A stretch of DNA of 18,384 bases, from NCBI GenBank assembly GCA_023433265.1, contig JAEZDR010000093.1:1-18384 (forward strand), read 5' to 3'. The notes beneath the pieces were generated by a model, which worked only from the letters and a program-made list of their open reading frames with translations, had not been told where the DNA came from and searched no databases. A program made the position numbers and the translations under genes. Positions 1-7,719 of the stretch are shown here, piece by piece. This DNA is from Bacteroidota bacterium (GTDB taxonomy: Bacteria; Bacteroidota; Bacteroidia; Chitinophagales; Chitinophagaceae). Positions within the stretch are counted from its first letter, which is position 1, and each line of letters starts with the position of its first letter.

Positions 1-107
1 TAGCAATCGTTTAAGGGTTAGAATGATAAATGCCCGCACAAGGTAAGCCTAATGTGTAATATTTACATATTATATTTATTTTTCGCCTGAACTATAAATT
101 TTTTCAG

Positions 108-524
108 ATGTACGAATTCACGACCCAACTAAGAGTACGCTACGCAGAAACGGACCAGATGAATATTGTTTACTATGGCAACTATGCCCAGTATTTTGAA
201 GTGGGACGCGTGGAAAGCATTCGCAACCTCGGCCTTAGCTATAAGCAAATTGAGGAGCTTGGAGTTATCATGCCTGTTGTTGAACTACATTGTAAGTACC
301 TGAGGCCTGCCCGCTACGATGATCTTATAACCGTTAAAACCATCCTGCGGGAATTGCCTTCCGGCCATCGTATTGAATTTTTTCAGGAAGTATTAAACGA
401 AAAAGGTGATTTGCTTACGACCGGCCGGGTTGTACTTTATTTTCTGTCGGCCCACACAAGGCAGCGTACCATAATGCCAGGTGCATTATTGCAGAAACTG
501 GGGCCCTTCTTCAAGGCGGTCTAG
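108..524 (+). CDS. Acyl-CoA thioesterase, YbgC/4HBT hotdog family
   Basis: This is a small cytoplasmic hotdog-fold enzyme that probably hydrolyses acyl-CoA thioesters; the substrate cannot be read from the sequence. The N-terminal block RYAETDQMNIVYYGNYAQYFE (residues 11-31) is the 4-hydroxybenzoyl-CoA thioesterase/YbgC signature, with D16 in the usual catalytic aspartate position. The 138-residue length is normal for the family. The ATG at 108 is the first in frame and puts the signature at the expected distance from the N-terminus. A weak promoter-like TATTTTTC lies at 77-84, one base off the Bacteroidota -7 consensus, with no clear -33 partner. The next gene starts 66 bases downstream. YbgC proteins elsewhere often neighbour tol-pal genes, but none is visible here. 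The family call is firm; the physiological role is open. Confidence 0.9.
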   Translation: MYEFTTQLRVRYAETDQMNIVYYGNYAQYFEVGRVESIRNLGLSYKQIEELGVIMPVVELHCKYLRPARYDDLITVKTILRELPSGHRIEFFQEVLNEKGDLLTTGRVVLYFLSAHTRQRTIMPGALLQKLGPFFKAV

Positions 525-590
525 CGCTTAAAAGCTTGAACAAAAAATGCTAATAAAATGCTAAGGCATGCCATTTGCAAACAGCACAAC

Positions 591-2234
591 ATGAAGCATA
601 TATTCATTATCGCTGCGCTACTTGTGGGAGCTTTTGCTTCCTGTCAAAATACAGATGGTGATGTGGAAGGGGGCAGTAGTGACGAAAAGAAGGAGAAAAA
701 GAAAGTATCCAAGCGGGATTATAGCATTACTAAAGCAAACTCCTATAGCACAATATTCTTTGATAGCCTGCAGTTAGAGAAATATGTGGTTGAAAACAAT
801 ATACCTGACTCAATTTCGAGAAGGATGAGGAGCTTTTATAACACCCGAAACTATCAATACGCCTGGTTTTCACAAGATGGCTTTACCGAACAGGCACTTG
901 GCTTTTGGAATTTGTACGATTACCATCTCACTTACGGACAGGACAGCACCCTAACAGAAGACAAGAAGCTACATAACAGGATGGAAGCTTTAATGGTAGG
1001 GAATTTTTCTGTGTCAGCTTCCAATGCGTCCTATCTCAAAACGGAACTACAGCTAACTGAACGCCTCATAACCTATTCGCTGAAAAACTTTCAGCACAAT
1101 AAATATGTCAAGCGAAAAGAATTGGAACGGTTTGTTCCGTTCAAGAAACAAGATGCTATGTACCTTGCAGATTCGCTCTTAAACAAGAAACATAAGGACA
1201 ACAAATATTTTGAAGATATAAACGAGGCTTACGGGCAGTTGAAAAAAGAGCTTCAGCGTTATTACAATATTGCAAAACAAGGCGGATGGCAAGCTATCGC
1301 AGCACCCAAAAAAGGTTTCAAAAAAGGCGTTACAGATCCTGCCATCAGGCAAATCAAGCAACGACTCTCCCTCACCGGCGATCTTACCGTGCGCGATACC
1401 AGCCAGGTGTACAACGACACGCTGGAGCTGGCGGTTAAACGGTTCCAGCGTCGTTTTGGCCTTACGGAAGACGGTGTAGTCAATGCTAACCTTGTGAAGG
1501 AGATGAACGTACCAGCAGTAAAGCGGGTACAACAGCTGCTGCTAAACCTGGAAAGGATGCGCTGGATGCCCAGCCGTCCGGATGGAGAATTGATCATGGT
1601 AAATATTCCCGAGTTTGTATTGCACGTAACTGAGAATAAGAAGAAAGTATTCGACATGGCCGTGGTGGTAGGCAAGCAGGGCAACAACACCATGATGTTT
1701 ACAGGCGACCTGAACCAGGTGGTGTTTAGCCCTTATTGGAATGTTCCATCGAGCATTGTGAAAGAGGAGATACTTCCTGAGTTGCAGAAAGACCCTATGT
1801 ACCTTGAGAAAGAAAACATGGAACAAGTAGGAATGGAAGGCGACCTTCCTGCCATCAGGCAACGACCTGGCGCTGGCAACGCCTTGGGTAAAGTAAAGTT
1901 CCTCTTCCCTAACAAGTTCAATATCTACTTTCACGATACTCCGTCCAAAAGCCTGTTTAAAAGAGATAAACGTGCATTCAGCCATGGCTGCATTAGGTTA
2001 AGTGATCCTGAGAAGATGGCAAACTACCTTTTAAGGCACAATGATGAGTGGACGCCATCCCGCATTGTGGAAGCAATGAACGCAGGCGTTGAGAAGTTCG
2101 TCAAACTAAAGAAGTCAGTACCGGTATTTATCACGTACTATACTGCCTGGGTAGATGACGAAGGCTTACTTAACTTTCGTGAGGACATCTATAAACACGA
2201 CGCAAAAGTGATGAGTAAGATGTTTAAAAATTAA
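591..2234 (+). CDS. L,D-transpeptidase lipoprotein (YcbB/LdtD-like)
   Basis: This is a periplasmic peptidoglycan cross-linking enzyme, likely forming 3-3 cross-links between stem peptides. An ATG at 558 is in frame, but the ATG at 591 gives a proper lipoprotein signal (MKHIFIIAALLVGAFASC, lipid-accepting Cys18), so 591 is preferred; the product is then 547 residues. A charged linker (EKKEKKK) follows, then a long helical region. A peptidoglycan-binding repeat at about 250-310 includes AVKRFQRRFGLTEDGVV. The YkuD catalytic domain at about 330-500 contains FHDTPSKSLF and the active-site motif SHGCIRL with Cys467 and His465. This domain order matches E. coli YcbB/LdtD. A perfect intrinsic terminator 44 bases after the stop closes the unit. 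Anchoring is probably at the inner face of the outer membrane, which is inference from the lipobox. Confidence 0.93.
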   Translation: MKHIFIIAALLVGAFASCQNTDGDVEGGSSDEKKEKKKVSKRDYSITKANSYSTIFFDSLQLEKYVVENNIPDSISRRMRSFYNTRNYQYAWFSQDGFTEQALGFWNLYDYHLTYGQDSTLTEDKKLHNRMEALMVGNFSVSASNASYLKTELQLTERLITYSLKNFQHNKYVKRKELERFVPFKKQDAMYLADSLLNKKHKDNKYFEDINEAYGQLKKELQRYYNIAKQGGWQAIAAPKKGFKKGVTDPAIRQIKQRLSLTGDLTVRDTSQVYNDTLELAVKRFQRRFGLTEDGVVNANLVKEMNVPAVKRVQQLLLNLERMRWMPSRPDGELIMVNIPEFVLHVTENKKKVFDMAVVVGKQGNNTMMFTGDLNQVVFSPYWNVPSSIVKEEILPELQKDPMYLEKENMEQVGMEGDLPAIRQRPGAGNALGKVKFLFPNKFNIYFHDTPSKSLFKRDKRAFSHGCIRLSDPEKMANYLLRHNDEWTPSRIVEAMNAGVEKFVKLKKSVPVFITYYTAWVDDEGLLNFREDIYKHDAKVMSKMFKN

Positions 2235-2277
2235 GCACTGCTTTACACATCCCATGTTTCGTGTATGTATTATTAAG

Positions 2278-2306
2278 AAGGGCTCAAAACTATTTGAGCC
2301 CTTTTT
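2278..2306 (+). terminator. Intrinsic terminator after the L,D-transpeptidase gene
   Basis: An 11-bp perfect stem (AAGGGCTCAAA at 2278-2288 pairs with TTTGAGCCCTT at 2293-2303) has a 4-base ACTA loop and runs into a T tract at 2302-2306. It lies 44 bases after the transpeptidase stop and 46 before recN, so recN probably has its own promoter. This is the best intrinsic terminator in the window. Confidence 0.9.
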
Positions 2307-2351
2307 ATAATTCAGCGCGGCTACTGTATTTTCACACCCGAAGAACTTTAG

Positions 2352-4004
2352 ATGCTAAACAAGCTGTTGATACAAAACTTCGCAATTATACAGTCGCTGG
2401 ATATTACATTCAGCAATGGGCTTACTATCATCACCGGCGAAACAGGTGCAGGAAAGAGTATCCTGTTAGGTGCCCTATCCTTAATTCTGGGCGAACGCGC
2501 AGAAAGCAGCATGTTGCTAAATCCGAAACAAAAATGCATTATAGAAGCAGAGTTCAGTCAAAACAATTCATCAGTATCTCAATACCTTTCCTCTCAATCC
2601 CTTGATGACGATTCTGAACTCGTGATACGTAGAGAGATTTCTTCCAATGGCAAGTCACGGGCTTTTATTAACGACACACCGGTTACGCTTCAACAACTGC
2701 GAACGCTTGCTCTCCTGATAGTGGACCTAAACCAGCAGTTTGATAGTATGGAGCTGCGCGAAGAAGATTTCCAGAGGCAGGTAGTAGATGCCATAGCCCA
2801 CAACGAAGACATGCTGGGCCAATACCGTCTTTATTATAAAAACTGGCAGAAAGCAAGAAAAGAACTGGAAGCCCTTGAGCAGCGCAAGATGGACTTCAAT
2901 AAAGAACTTGACTACAACCAGTTTCTTTTCGATGAGCTAGACGAACTGAACCTTACCGAAAACGAGCTGGAAAACATAGAGCACGAGCTGCAACTCCTTA
3001 ACAACGCTGAAGCCATTAAGACCACTCTTACCGGTTGTGTTTATACACTGGAGGAAGGAGAAGCACCGCTGGTACCTGCCATCAAACAATTGCACCAACA
3101 ACTACAGCCCTACAAAGAACTGGATAGCAACATCAGCAGCGTTGCAGACCGGCTGCTTTCCTGCCAGGTAGAGCTGAAGGACATTGGAAACGAACTTAAT
3201 CACATAAACAATAACCTGCATTTTGATGCAAGTCGTGCACAGCAATTAAATGATCGGCTGGCCGCAGGCTATAAGTTATTAAAGAAACATGCTGTAAGCA
3301 CCACAGCCCAACTGCTTGAAATAAAAGAACAGTTGCAGGACAAACTGAGTGTATTTTTAAGCATAGACGAGGAAATAGAAACCAAAAAGAAAGAACTGGG
3401 TAACCAGCTTGATGGTTGTAATAGCTTAGCTAAACAATTATCCACTAAAAGAAAATCGGCTGCTCCAAAAATACAGGCGGAGGTAAACGAATTGCTGTGT
3501 CAGGTAGGCATGCCGAATGCGTCGATAAGAATTGTTATTGAGGACGCTCAGTTAAACCTTAATGGAACTAATAACATAGAGTTCTTGTTCGATGCCAACA
3601 AGAGCGAACGCTACCAGCCTTTAGGAAAGGTAGCTAGTGGTGGCGAACTCAGCCGCCTCATGCTATGCATTAAAACCCTTGTGGCTGGTAAGATAGACCT
3701 CGCCACCATGATATTTGACGAGATTGATACAGGCATATCCGGAGAAGCCGCAAAGCAGGTAGGCATCCTTCTAAAGACGTTATCCAAAAATAAACAAGTG
3801 CTTTGCATAACGCATCAGCCGCAAATAGCAGGCAAGGCCTCTGAGCACATCTTTGTATATAAAACGCTGAATGAAAACAAAGTAGAAACCCGCATCAGGA
3901 AGCTGTCGCAGGAGGAGCGTATAACAGCTATTGCACAAATGCTAAGTGGAGAAAAACCTACAGCCGCTGCCCTCGCAAATGCAAGAGAAATGGTGATGAA
4001 CTAA
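2352..4004 (+). CDS. recN: DNA repair protein RecN
   Basis: RecN is an SMC-like ATPase acting in recombinational repair of double-strand breaks in the cytoplasm. The N-terminal ATPase half shows Walker A GETGAGKS (residues 29-36) after LLIQNFAIIQSLDITFSNGLTIITG. The middle, about 150-350, is rich in E, K, Q and L and is coiled-coil-like. The C-terminal half carries the ABC signature SGGELSRL (429-436), Walker B MIFDEID (453-459) and the switch region CITHQPQIA. The 550-residue length is typical and nothing is missing. The ATG at 2352 is the first in frame and gives the standard MLNKLLIQNFAI start. The gene stands alone between a terminator and a convergent gene, and its TAA interlocks with the TAG of that gene. 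No clear promoter match and no LexA-type site was recognised upstream. Confidence 0.97.
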   Translation: MLNKLLIQNFAIIQSLDITFSNGLTIITGETGAGKSILLGALSLILGERAESSMLLNPKQKCIIEAEFSQNNSSVSQYLSSQSLDDDSELVIRREISSNGKSRAFINDTPVTLQQLRTLALLIVDLNQQFDSMELREEDFQRQVVDAIAHNEDMLGQYRLYYKNWQKARKELEALEQRKMDFNKELDYNQFLFDELDELNLTENELENIEHELQLLNNAEAIKTTLTGCVYTLEEGEAPLVPAIKQLHQQLQPYKELDSNISSVADRLLSCQVELKDIGNELNHINNNLHFDASRAQQLNDRLAAGYKLLKKHAVSTTAQLLEIKEQLQDKLSVFLSIDEEIETKKKELGNQLDGCNSLAKQLSTKRKSAAPKIQAEVNELLCQVGMPNASIRIVIEDAQLNLNGTNNIEFLFDANKSERYQPLGKVASGGELSRLMLCIKTLVAGKIDLATMIFDEIDTGISGEAAKQVGILLKTLSKNKQVLCITHQPQIAGKASEHIFVYKTLNENKVETRIRKLSQEERITAIAQMLSGEKPTAAALANAREMVMN

Positions 4005-4843
4005 AAGTCTTTCCAAACGTAAAACTTGTTCTTTTCTTTAAGCACATTATTATCGTACAACTCAAAGAAGTACCATCCCGCAGCAAAGAAATTGCCTTTG
4101 TCAAGGGTTAGGTAATCGTCCTTCAGATGCTTTAAATCGGCCACTTCATCTCCTCTCTCATCAAATATTTTAATACGGTAATGCCTGCTTGAGGCAGAAG
4201 GCAGGCTGATAATCACCAGGCCATCCCTGGCTGTATAAACAAACTTAGAAGGCTTCCAAATCTCTTTTGGCTTAAAGGGCTTCAACAAAACTTCCGTTGT
4301 ACTTACGGTAAACAGGGTGTCCTTTGTTTTACGCATAATAGAATCTCTGAAGCGCAGGTAATCCTCATAATTAAGCTTCAATAAAACAGAGTCACCCACT
4401 TTAATAGATACCGTCTCAGTTTTTAAAGAAACCATCGGGGTGTCTATAACTGTGGCAGTTTCTAGTCTTAATTCCTGCACCCTCTTCTTTGCTGTTCCAC
4501 CTGTGGGCGATGGTTGTTGGGAGAAGGTGTAAGCATAGTCCTTATCGTCCAGCACAAAAAATATCCTATAGTATAAGGGCCTTCCCCATGCCTGGTCGTC
4601 TATGATTCCGTTCTGCGGCAACTGCGGAGAAGGAGAGGAAAAGATAGTCTTGAACCTCGACAAGCTATCAAACGAGCGCTGAACATTTAACTGTGTGCAA
4701 CGTGCACCAAAAGGATTCACCCAGCTTATGCGCACTTTGTGGAGTCCCATAGGGTGTGCAGAAAACCGTGGCAATGTATCCTGGGCCTTTATTGCCAACA
4801 TGCAAAAGCATCCAATAACGAGGCTAACTATTTTGTTTATCAT
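4001..4843 (-). CDS. Secreted protein of unknown function with FN3-like region and T9SS-like C-terminus
   Basis: I do not recognise a characterised family. Residues 1-20 form a Sec signal peptide (MINKIVSLVIGCFCMLAIKA, cleavage before QD). Residues 26-110 look like a fibronectin-III-type beta sandwich (HKVRISWVNPFGARCTQLNVQRS and later LYYRIFFVLDDKDYAYTFS). The middle is basic and threonine-rich. The last 75 residues (RIKIFDERGDEVADL, GNFFAAGWYFFELYDNNVLKEKNKFYV) resemble Bacteroidota T9SS type A sorting domains, though this call is by eye. No catalytic motif is visible. The gene starts 32 bases after the PLP-enzyme gene on the same strand. It has a likely promoter of its own at 4857-4884 and also could be co-transcribed. 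Its stop interlocks with that of recN. The protein is probably exported; a structural or adhesive role is a guess. Confidence 0.7.
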   Translation of the reverse strand: MINKIVSLVIGCFCMLAIKAQDTLPRFSAHPMGLHKVRISWVNPFGARCTQLNVQRSFDSLSRFKTIFSSPSPQLPQNGIIDDQAWGRPLYYRIFFVLDDKDYAYTFSQQPSPTGGTAKKRVQELRLETATVIDTPMVSLKTETVSIKVGDSVLLKLNYEDYLRFRDSIMRKTKDTLFTVSTTEVLLKPFKPKEIWKPSKFVYTARDGLVIISLPSASSRHYRIKIFDERGDEVADLKHLKDDYLTLDKGNFFAAGWYFFELYDNNVLKEKNKFYVWKDF

Positions 4844-4856
4844 TTGAAAATCTGCG

Positions 4857-4884
4857 CAAATGTAGCAGGCATTCGCTATTCAAA
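4857..4884 (-). promoter_or_regulatory. Candidate promoter for the secreted-protein gene
   Basis: On the minus strand, TACATTTG (4864 down to 4857) matches the Bacteroidota -7 consensus TAnnTTTG exactly. A TTTG lies upstream at 4884-4881, with a 16-base spacer that is shorter than the usual 19-21. The start codon at 4843 is 13 bases downstream of the -7 element, giving a very short leader. Part of the promoter lies in the end of the upstream coding region. Confidence 0.5.
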
Positions 4885-5793
4885 TATTATGCTGCCTTTT
4901 GGAAGTGAGGAATTACCCTGCAGCCCGCCTGTGTGTATCATTATAACATTGCTTCCTTCTGCTATGGCACCTCGCCTAATCATCTGCCATGTAGCATAAA
5001 GCGCTTTTGCTGTATAAACCTTATCGGTAGGCAACAGGTGTTTGGTAAAAACCTGGTTCATGAAGTTGAGCAATTCCTGGTTGTGTTTGGCAAAGCCACC
5101 AAAATCAAAGCCGTGCTCTATGGCAAACCTTGCGGTTGAAGAGCCTAACACAGCTTCTATTTCCGCTTGCAGGCTAAGGTTTTGCTTCATTACGCTTATC
5201 CCTATAACTTTTTGATGGCTATTTGCCTTTGTGGCTATCCCGGCAAGCGTAGTGCCCGTGCCTACTGCACAAACTATATGAGTAAAGCCTTCTGCATTTT
5301 CAATCAGGTCATAAATGCCGGCGGCCCCTTTTACACCCGGTGTTCCGTATCCACCCAAATCTATTTCATAAATCTGCTGGTCTCTTCTGTGCAAGTATGA
5401 ACCCCTGAAATCTTCTCTACCCGCAAACTCCAGCTGCATGCCTAATTCCATGCACTGCTTCATAGTGCTGGTAAGCCTGGCGCCGGGGTGCGCGCGAACA
5501 ATACCCACGCTTTTGAACCCTGCAAGTTTGCAGGCGTATGCTGTAGCCACAAGATGATTTGAATAAAGGCCGCCTTTTGTTACGATAGTAGTATATCCGC
5601 TATCTCTCGCCTCCTGCAAATAGTACCTTAGTTTATATAACTTGTTTCCGCTTACTACTGGATGAATAGCATCAAGCCGAAGTACGCTTAATTCCACTTT
5701 TGCCTGGCTAAGCATATCATCCCGCAAGGATTGCAGCGTTGGCTTCCTGAACTGGCCGTAAGCAGTATCTATGTCATAAATGTTTGTAACCAA
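4876..5793 (-). CDS. PLP-dependent enzyme, ACC deaminase/D-cysteine desulfhydrase family
   Basis: This is a cytoplasmic fold-type II PLP enzyme. Members cleave 1-aminocyclopropane-1-carboxylate or D-cysteine to an alpha-keto acid, ammonia and, for D-cysteine, sulfide; D-cysteine desulfhydrase is the likelier role in such bacteria, but the sequence does not decide. Motifs are SGNKLYKLRYYL (PLP lysine K51 by alignment to ACC deaminase), KGGLYSNH (73-80) and the glycine-rich phosphate-binding segment CAVGTGTTLAG. The 305-residue length is normal. No ATG gives a full-length product: the start used is TTG at 5793, and the first ATG (codon 27, 5715) would remove the conserved N-terminal segment. 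A one-mismatch -7 element lies just upstream at 5814-5821. It is divergent from the nucleotidyltransferase gene. Confidence 0.88.
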   Translation of the reverse strand: MVTNIYDIDTAYGQFRKPTLQSLRDDMLSQAKVELSVLRLDAIHPVVSGNKLYKLRYYLQEARDSGYTTIVTKGGLYSNHLVATAYACKLAGFKSVGIVRAHPGARLTSTMKQCMELGMQLEFAGREDFRGSYLHRRDQQIYEIDLGGYGTPGVKGAAGIYDLIENAEGFTHIVCAVGTGTTLAGIATKANSHQKVIGISVMKQNLSLQAEIEAVLGSSTARFAIEHGFDFGGFAKHNQELLNFMNQVFTKHLLPTDKVYTAKALYATWQMIRRGAIAEGSNVIMIHTGGLQGNSSLPKGSIIFE

Positions 5794-5821
5794 ACGGCAA
5801 TCCTTTAGTTTCGCAAAGATT
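5783..5821. promoter_or_regulatory. Overlapping divergent promoter region
   Basis: The plus strand has TTTG (5783-5786), a 19-base spacer and TAGTTTCG (5806-5813), one base off TAnnTTTG, facing the nucleotidyltransferase gene. The minus strand has AATCTTTG (5821 down to 5814), also one base off, facing the PLP-enzyme gene, with no good -33 partner. An inverted repeat GTTTG-TAAC-CAAAC spans 5782-5795 and overlaps the PLP-enzyme start. The two -7 elements abut, so the polymerases probably compete. Confidence 0.45.
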
Positions 5822-5832
5822 AAAAAAAGAAT

Positions 5833-6735
5833 ATGGCACCCACTCTTGTAATATTAGCGGCCGGAATGGCGAGCAGGTATGGTAGTATGAAGCAAACACA
5901 AGGTTTCGGTCCTTCAGGCGAAACGATTATGGACTATTCAATTTACGATGCCATCAAAGCCGGGTTTGGAAAGGTAGTGTTTATAATTAGGGAAGATTTC
6001 GCTGAAGGGTTCAAAGCTGTGTTTGAGCCGAAGCTGAAAGGACGTATAAAAACAGATTATGTCTATCAAAAGCTTGAGTCGTTTGTTGGCGATAAGCAGA
6101 TACCATCCGACAGATCAAAACCTTGGGGAACGGCTCATGCGGTTCTTTGTTGCAAAGGCAAGGTGAATGAACCCTTTGCCGTGATAAATGCTGATGACTT
6201 TTACGGTCGGGACGCATTTGTAAAGGCTTACCAGTTTCTTACAAAGGAAGTTAGCAACGACACCTGGTGTATTATAGGCTACCAGCTAAAACGCACGCTC
6301 AGCGAGCATGGAAGCGTGAGCAGAGGCGTTTGCCAAACGGATAACAACGACAACCTGGTATCCATTGCAGAAAGAACAAAAATCTATCGGAACGAAAAAG
6401 GAATCATCACCTATGAAGATGAAGGTGGTTTGCATGAGGTTCCTGAAGACTCGCCGGTGAGTATGAACTTCTGGTGTTTTGCTCCTAATGTTTTCGAAAT
6501 ATCAGAAGAGCAGTTTAGCCAGTTCCTGGATAAAAACATAGAGAATCCAAAGTCTGAGTTTTTTATTCCCATCGTAGCAGACCATTTTATCAATTCAGGA
6601 AAAGGAAAGATAAAGGTGATTTCTACAACCGCACAGTGGTTTGGCGTTACCTATAAAGAGGACGCACCTGCTGTACAAAAAAGTGTAGATGACCTGGTAA
6701 GTTCAGGAGAGTACCCTAATAATCTCTGGGCTTAA
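5833..6735 (+). CDS. Nucleotidyltransferase, NDP-sugar pyrophosphorylase-like
   Basis: This enzyme belongs to the NTP-transferase superfamily, which joins a nucleoside triphosphate to a sugar phosphate and releases pyrophosphate. The N-terminal nucleotide-binding signature is LAAGMASRYGSMKQ (residues 8-21). PWGTAHA (97-103) and the metal-binding NADDFYG (119-125) follow in the right order, and the remaining C-terminal part has no extra domain. The 300-residue length fits single-domain sugar-1-phosphate nucleotidyltransferases. The sugar and the nucleotide are not determined by sequence alone. No glycan or sugar-modifying genes are adjacent. The ATG at 5833 is correct because the signature begins within eight residues. 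The metallo-hydrolase gene follows 31 bases later on the same strand and may be co-transcribed. Confidence 0.85.
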   Translation: MAPTLVILAAGMASRYGSMKQTQGFGPSGETIMDYSIYDAIKAGFGKVVFIIREDFAEGFKAVFEPKLKGRIKTDYVYQKLESFVGDKQIPSDRSKPWGTAHAVLCCKGKVNEPFAVINADDFYGRDAFVKAYQFLTKEVSNDTWCIIGYQLKRTLSEHGSVSRGVCQTDNNDNLVSIAERTKIYRNEKGIITYEDEGGLHEVPEDSPVSMNFWCFAPNVFEISEEQFSQFLDKNIENPKSEFFIPIVADHFINSGKGKIKVISTTAQWFGVTYKEDAPAVQKSVDDLVSSGEYPNNLWA

Positions 6736-6766
6736 AACCTGTATAATTTCAAACTTGTAAAAGCAT

Positions 6767-7447
6767 ATGAAATTCACCTACTACGGCCACTCGTCTTTCC
6801 AAGTGGAATTGATGGGCAAAAAGCTATTATTCGATCCCTTCATCAGCCCCAACCCCCTGGCTTCTGCAATTAACGTTGACCAAATAGAAGCTGATTATAT
6901 CTTTCTTTCGCATGCCCACGAGGACCACATAGCCGATGCTGTGGCCATAGCAAAAAGAACTGGCGCCACCTGTGTGGCTCCTGCTGAGGTTTCCTATTGG
7001 TTAGGTGCCCAGGGTGTTTCTAATGTGATTGGCATGAATCCCGGAGGCTTTATAACAAGAGAATTCGGAAAGTTTAAGGGCACAGTAGCCATCCATTCAT
7101 CTTCTTTCCCGGATGGGAGTTATGGGGGTAATCCCATTGGCTTCCTTTTCCATACAGATGAAGTAAACTTTTATTATTCAGGCGATACCGCGCTTACTGC
7201 GGATATGCAGTTAATTCCGCTGTGGGGTAAGCTGGATGTTGCTGTTTTTCCTATTGGGGGGCATTTTACAATGGATGTGGACGATGCTATCCATGCAGCC
7301 AACTTCTGTAATTGCGAAGCAGTAGTAGGGGTGCATTATGACACGTTTCCACCGATAGCCCTTGACAAACAGAAAGCGACAGAAGCATTTAAGGCTGCAG
7401 GTAAAACATTGCATCTACCTCGCATTGGTGAAACGGTAAGTTTCTAA
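6767..7447 (+). CDS. Metal-dependent hydrolase, UPF0173 (metallo-beta-lactamase fold)
   Basis: This is a cytoplasmic metallo-beta-lactamase-fold hydrolase of the UPF0173 type (YtkL-like). Metal ligands appear in family order: H49-A-H51-E-D53-H54 in LSHAHEDHIADA, D140 in SGDTALTADM, H166 in PIGGHFTMD and H190 in GVHYDTFP. The start MKFTYYGHSSFQVE is the standard N-terminus of this group, and 226 residues is the usual length. The substrate is unknown; the family has relatives acting on phosphodiesters and lactones. It follows the nucleotidyltransferase gene closely and has no recognisable promoter of its own (TATAATTTC upstream is a poor match). The large gene-free region begins directly after it. 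Confidence 0.9.
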   Translation: MKFTYYGHSSFQVELMGKKLLFDPFISPNPLASAINVDQIEADYIFLSHAHEDHIADAVAIAKRTGATCVAPAEVSYWLGAQGVSNVIGMNPGGFITREFGKFKGTVAIHSSSFPDGSYGGNPIGFLFHTDEVNFYYSGDTALTADMQLIPLWGKLDVAVFPIGGHFTMDVDDAIHAANFCNCEAVVGVHYDTFPPIALDKQKATEAFKAAGKTLHLPRIGETVSF

Positions 7448-7502
7448 GACCGTTGACAGGGCGAATAACGTGGTTACATGACACTTAGCTCCCATGATTT
7501 TC

Positions 7503-7515
7503 CCGATAATATCGG
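7503..7515. repeat. 13-bp inverted repeat next to the tandem array
   Basis: CCGATA (7503-7508) and TATCGG (7510-7515) are perfect reverse complements around a single central A. The site lies 56 bases after the metallo-hydrolase stop and 15 before the 11-bp tandem repeats. It could be a protein-binding site; no function is shown by sequence. Confidence 0.5.
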
Positions 7516-7529
7516 CGTTAGTAAGCCCC

Positions 7530-7592
7530 AAACGAGCGGTAAACCAGCGGTAAACGAGCGGTAAACCAGCGGTAAACCAGCGGTAATCGAGC
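7530..7592. repeat. 11-bp tandem repeat, about 5.7 copies
   Basis: Successive units are AAACGAGCGGT (7530-7540), AAACCAGCGGT (7541-7551), AAACGAGCGGT (7552-7562), AAACCAGCGGT (7563-7573), AAACCAGCGGT (7574-7584) and a degenerate AATCGAGC (7585-7592). Only the fifth base varies (G or C) in the five full copies. The period of 11 is close to one helical turn, so every unit faces nearly the same side of the DNA. The period is not a multiple of three, so it is not a coding repeat. No direct-repeat/spacer pattern is present, so it is not CRISPR. Confidence 0.9.
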
Positions 7593-7695
7593 ATGCAGAG
7601 GGTGAGAAGGCAGGAATTTGACAGAACGTAGAGGTGAACAGAGTCAGGGTTGAGAATTGAGATCGCCCTTCCAAAACATTCCTTGATAAATTTGC

Positions 7696-7719
7696 AAGCC
7701 CGGTGAATGCCGGGCTTTT
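7696..7719 (+). terminator. GC-rich hairpin with T-run
   Basis: An 8-bp perfect stem AAGCCCGG (7696-7703) / CCGGGCTT (7710-7717) with a 6-base loop continues into TTTT (7716-7719). It is about 250 bases after the metallo-hydrolase stop. It may terminate that transcript after a long 3' tail, or end a small RNA. A TAAATTTG directly before the stem (7687-7694) also fits the -7 consensus, but lacks a -33 partner. Confidence 0.6.

Noticed and set aside
1337..1862. Exact 16-bp repeat TCCTGCCATCAGGCAA at 1337-1352 and 1847-1862
   Set aside because: Both copies are in frame in the transpeptidase gene and encode the same PAIRQ peptide in different domains; this looks like chance codon agreement rather than a mobile repeat.
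3438..3446. DnaA-box-like TTATCCACT suggesting an origin
   Set aside because: It is a single near-match inside recN coding sequence, with no cluster, no AT-rich unwinding element and no dnaA/dnaN nearby.
7530..7592. CRISPR array
   Set aside because: The units are 11 bp and contiguous, with no unique spacers and no cas genes nearby.
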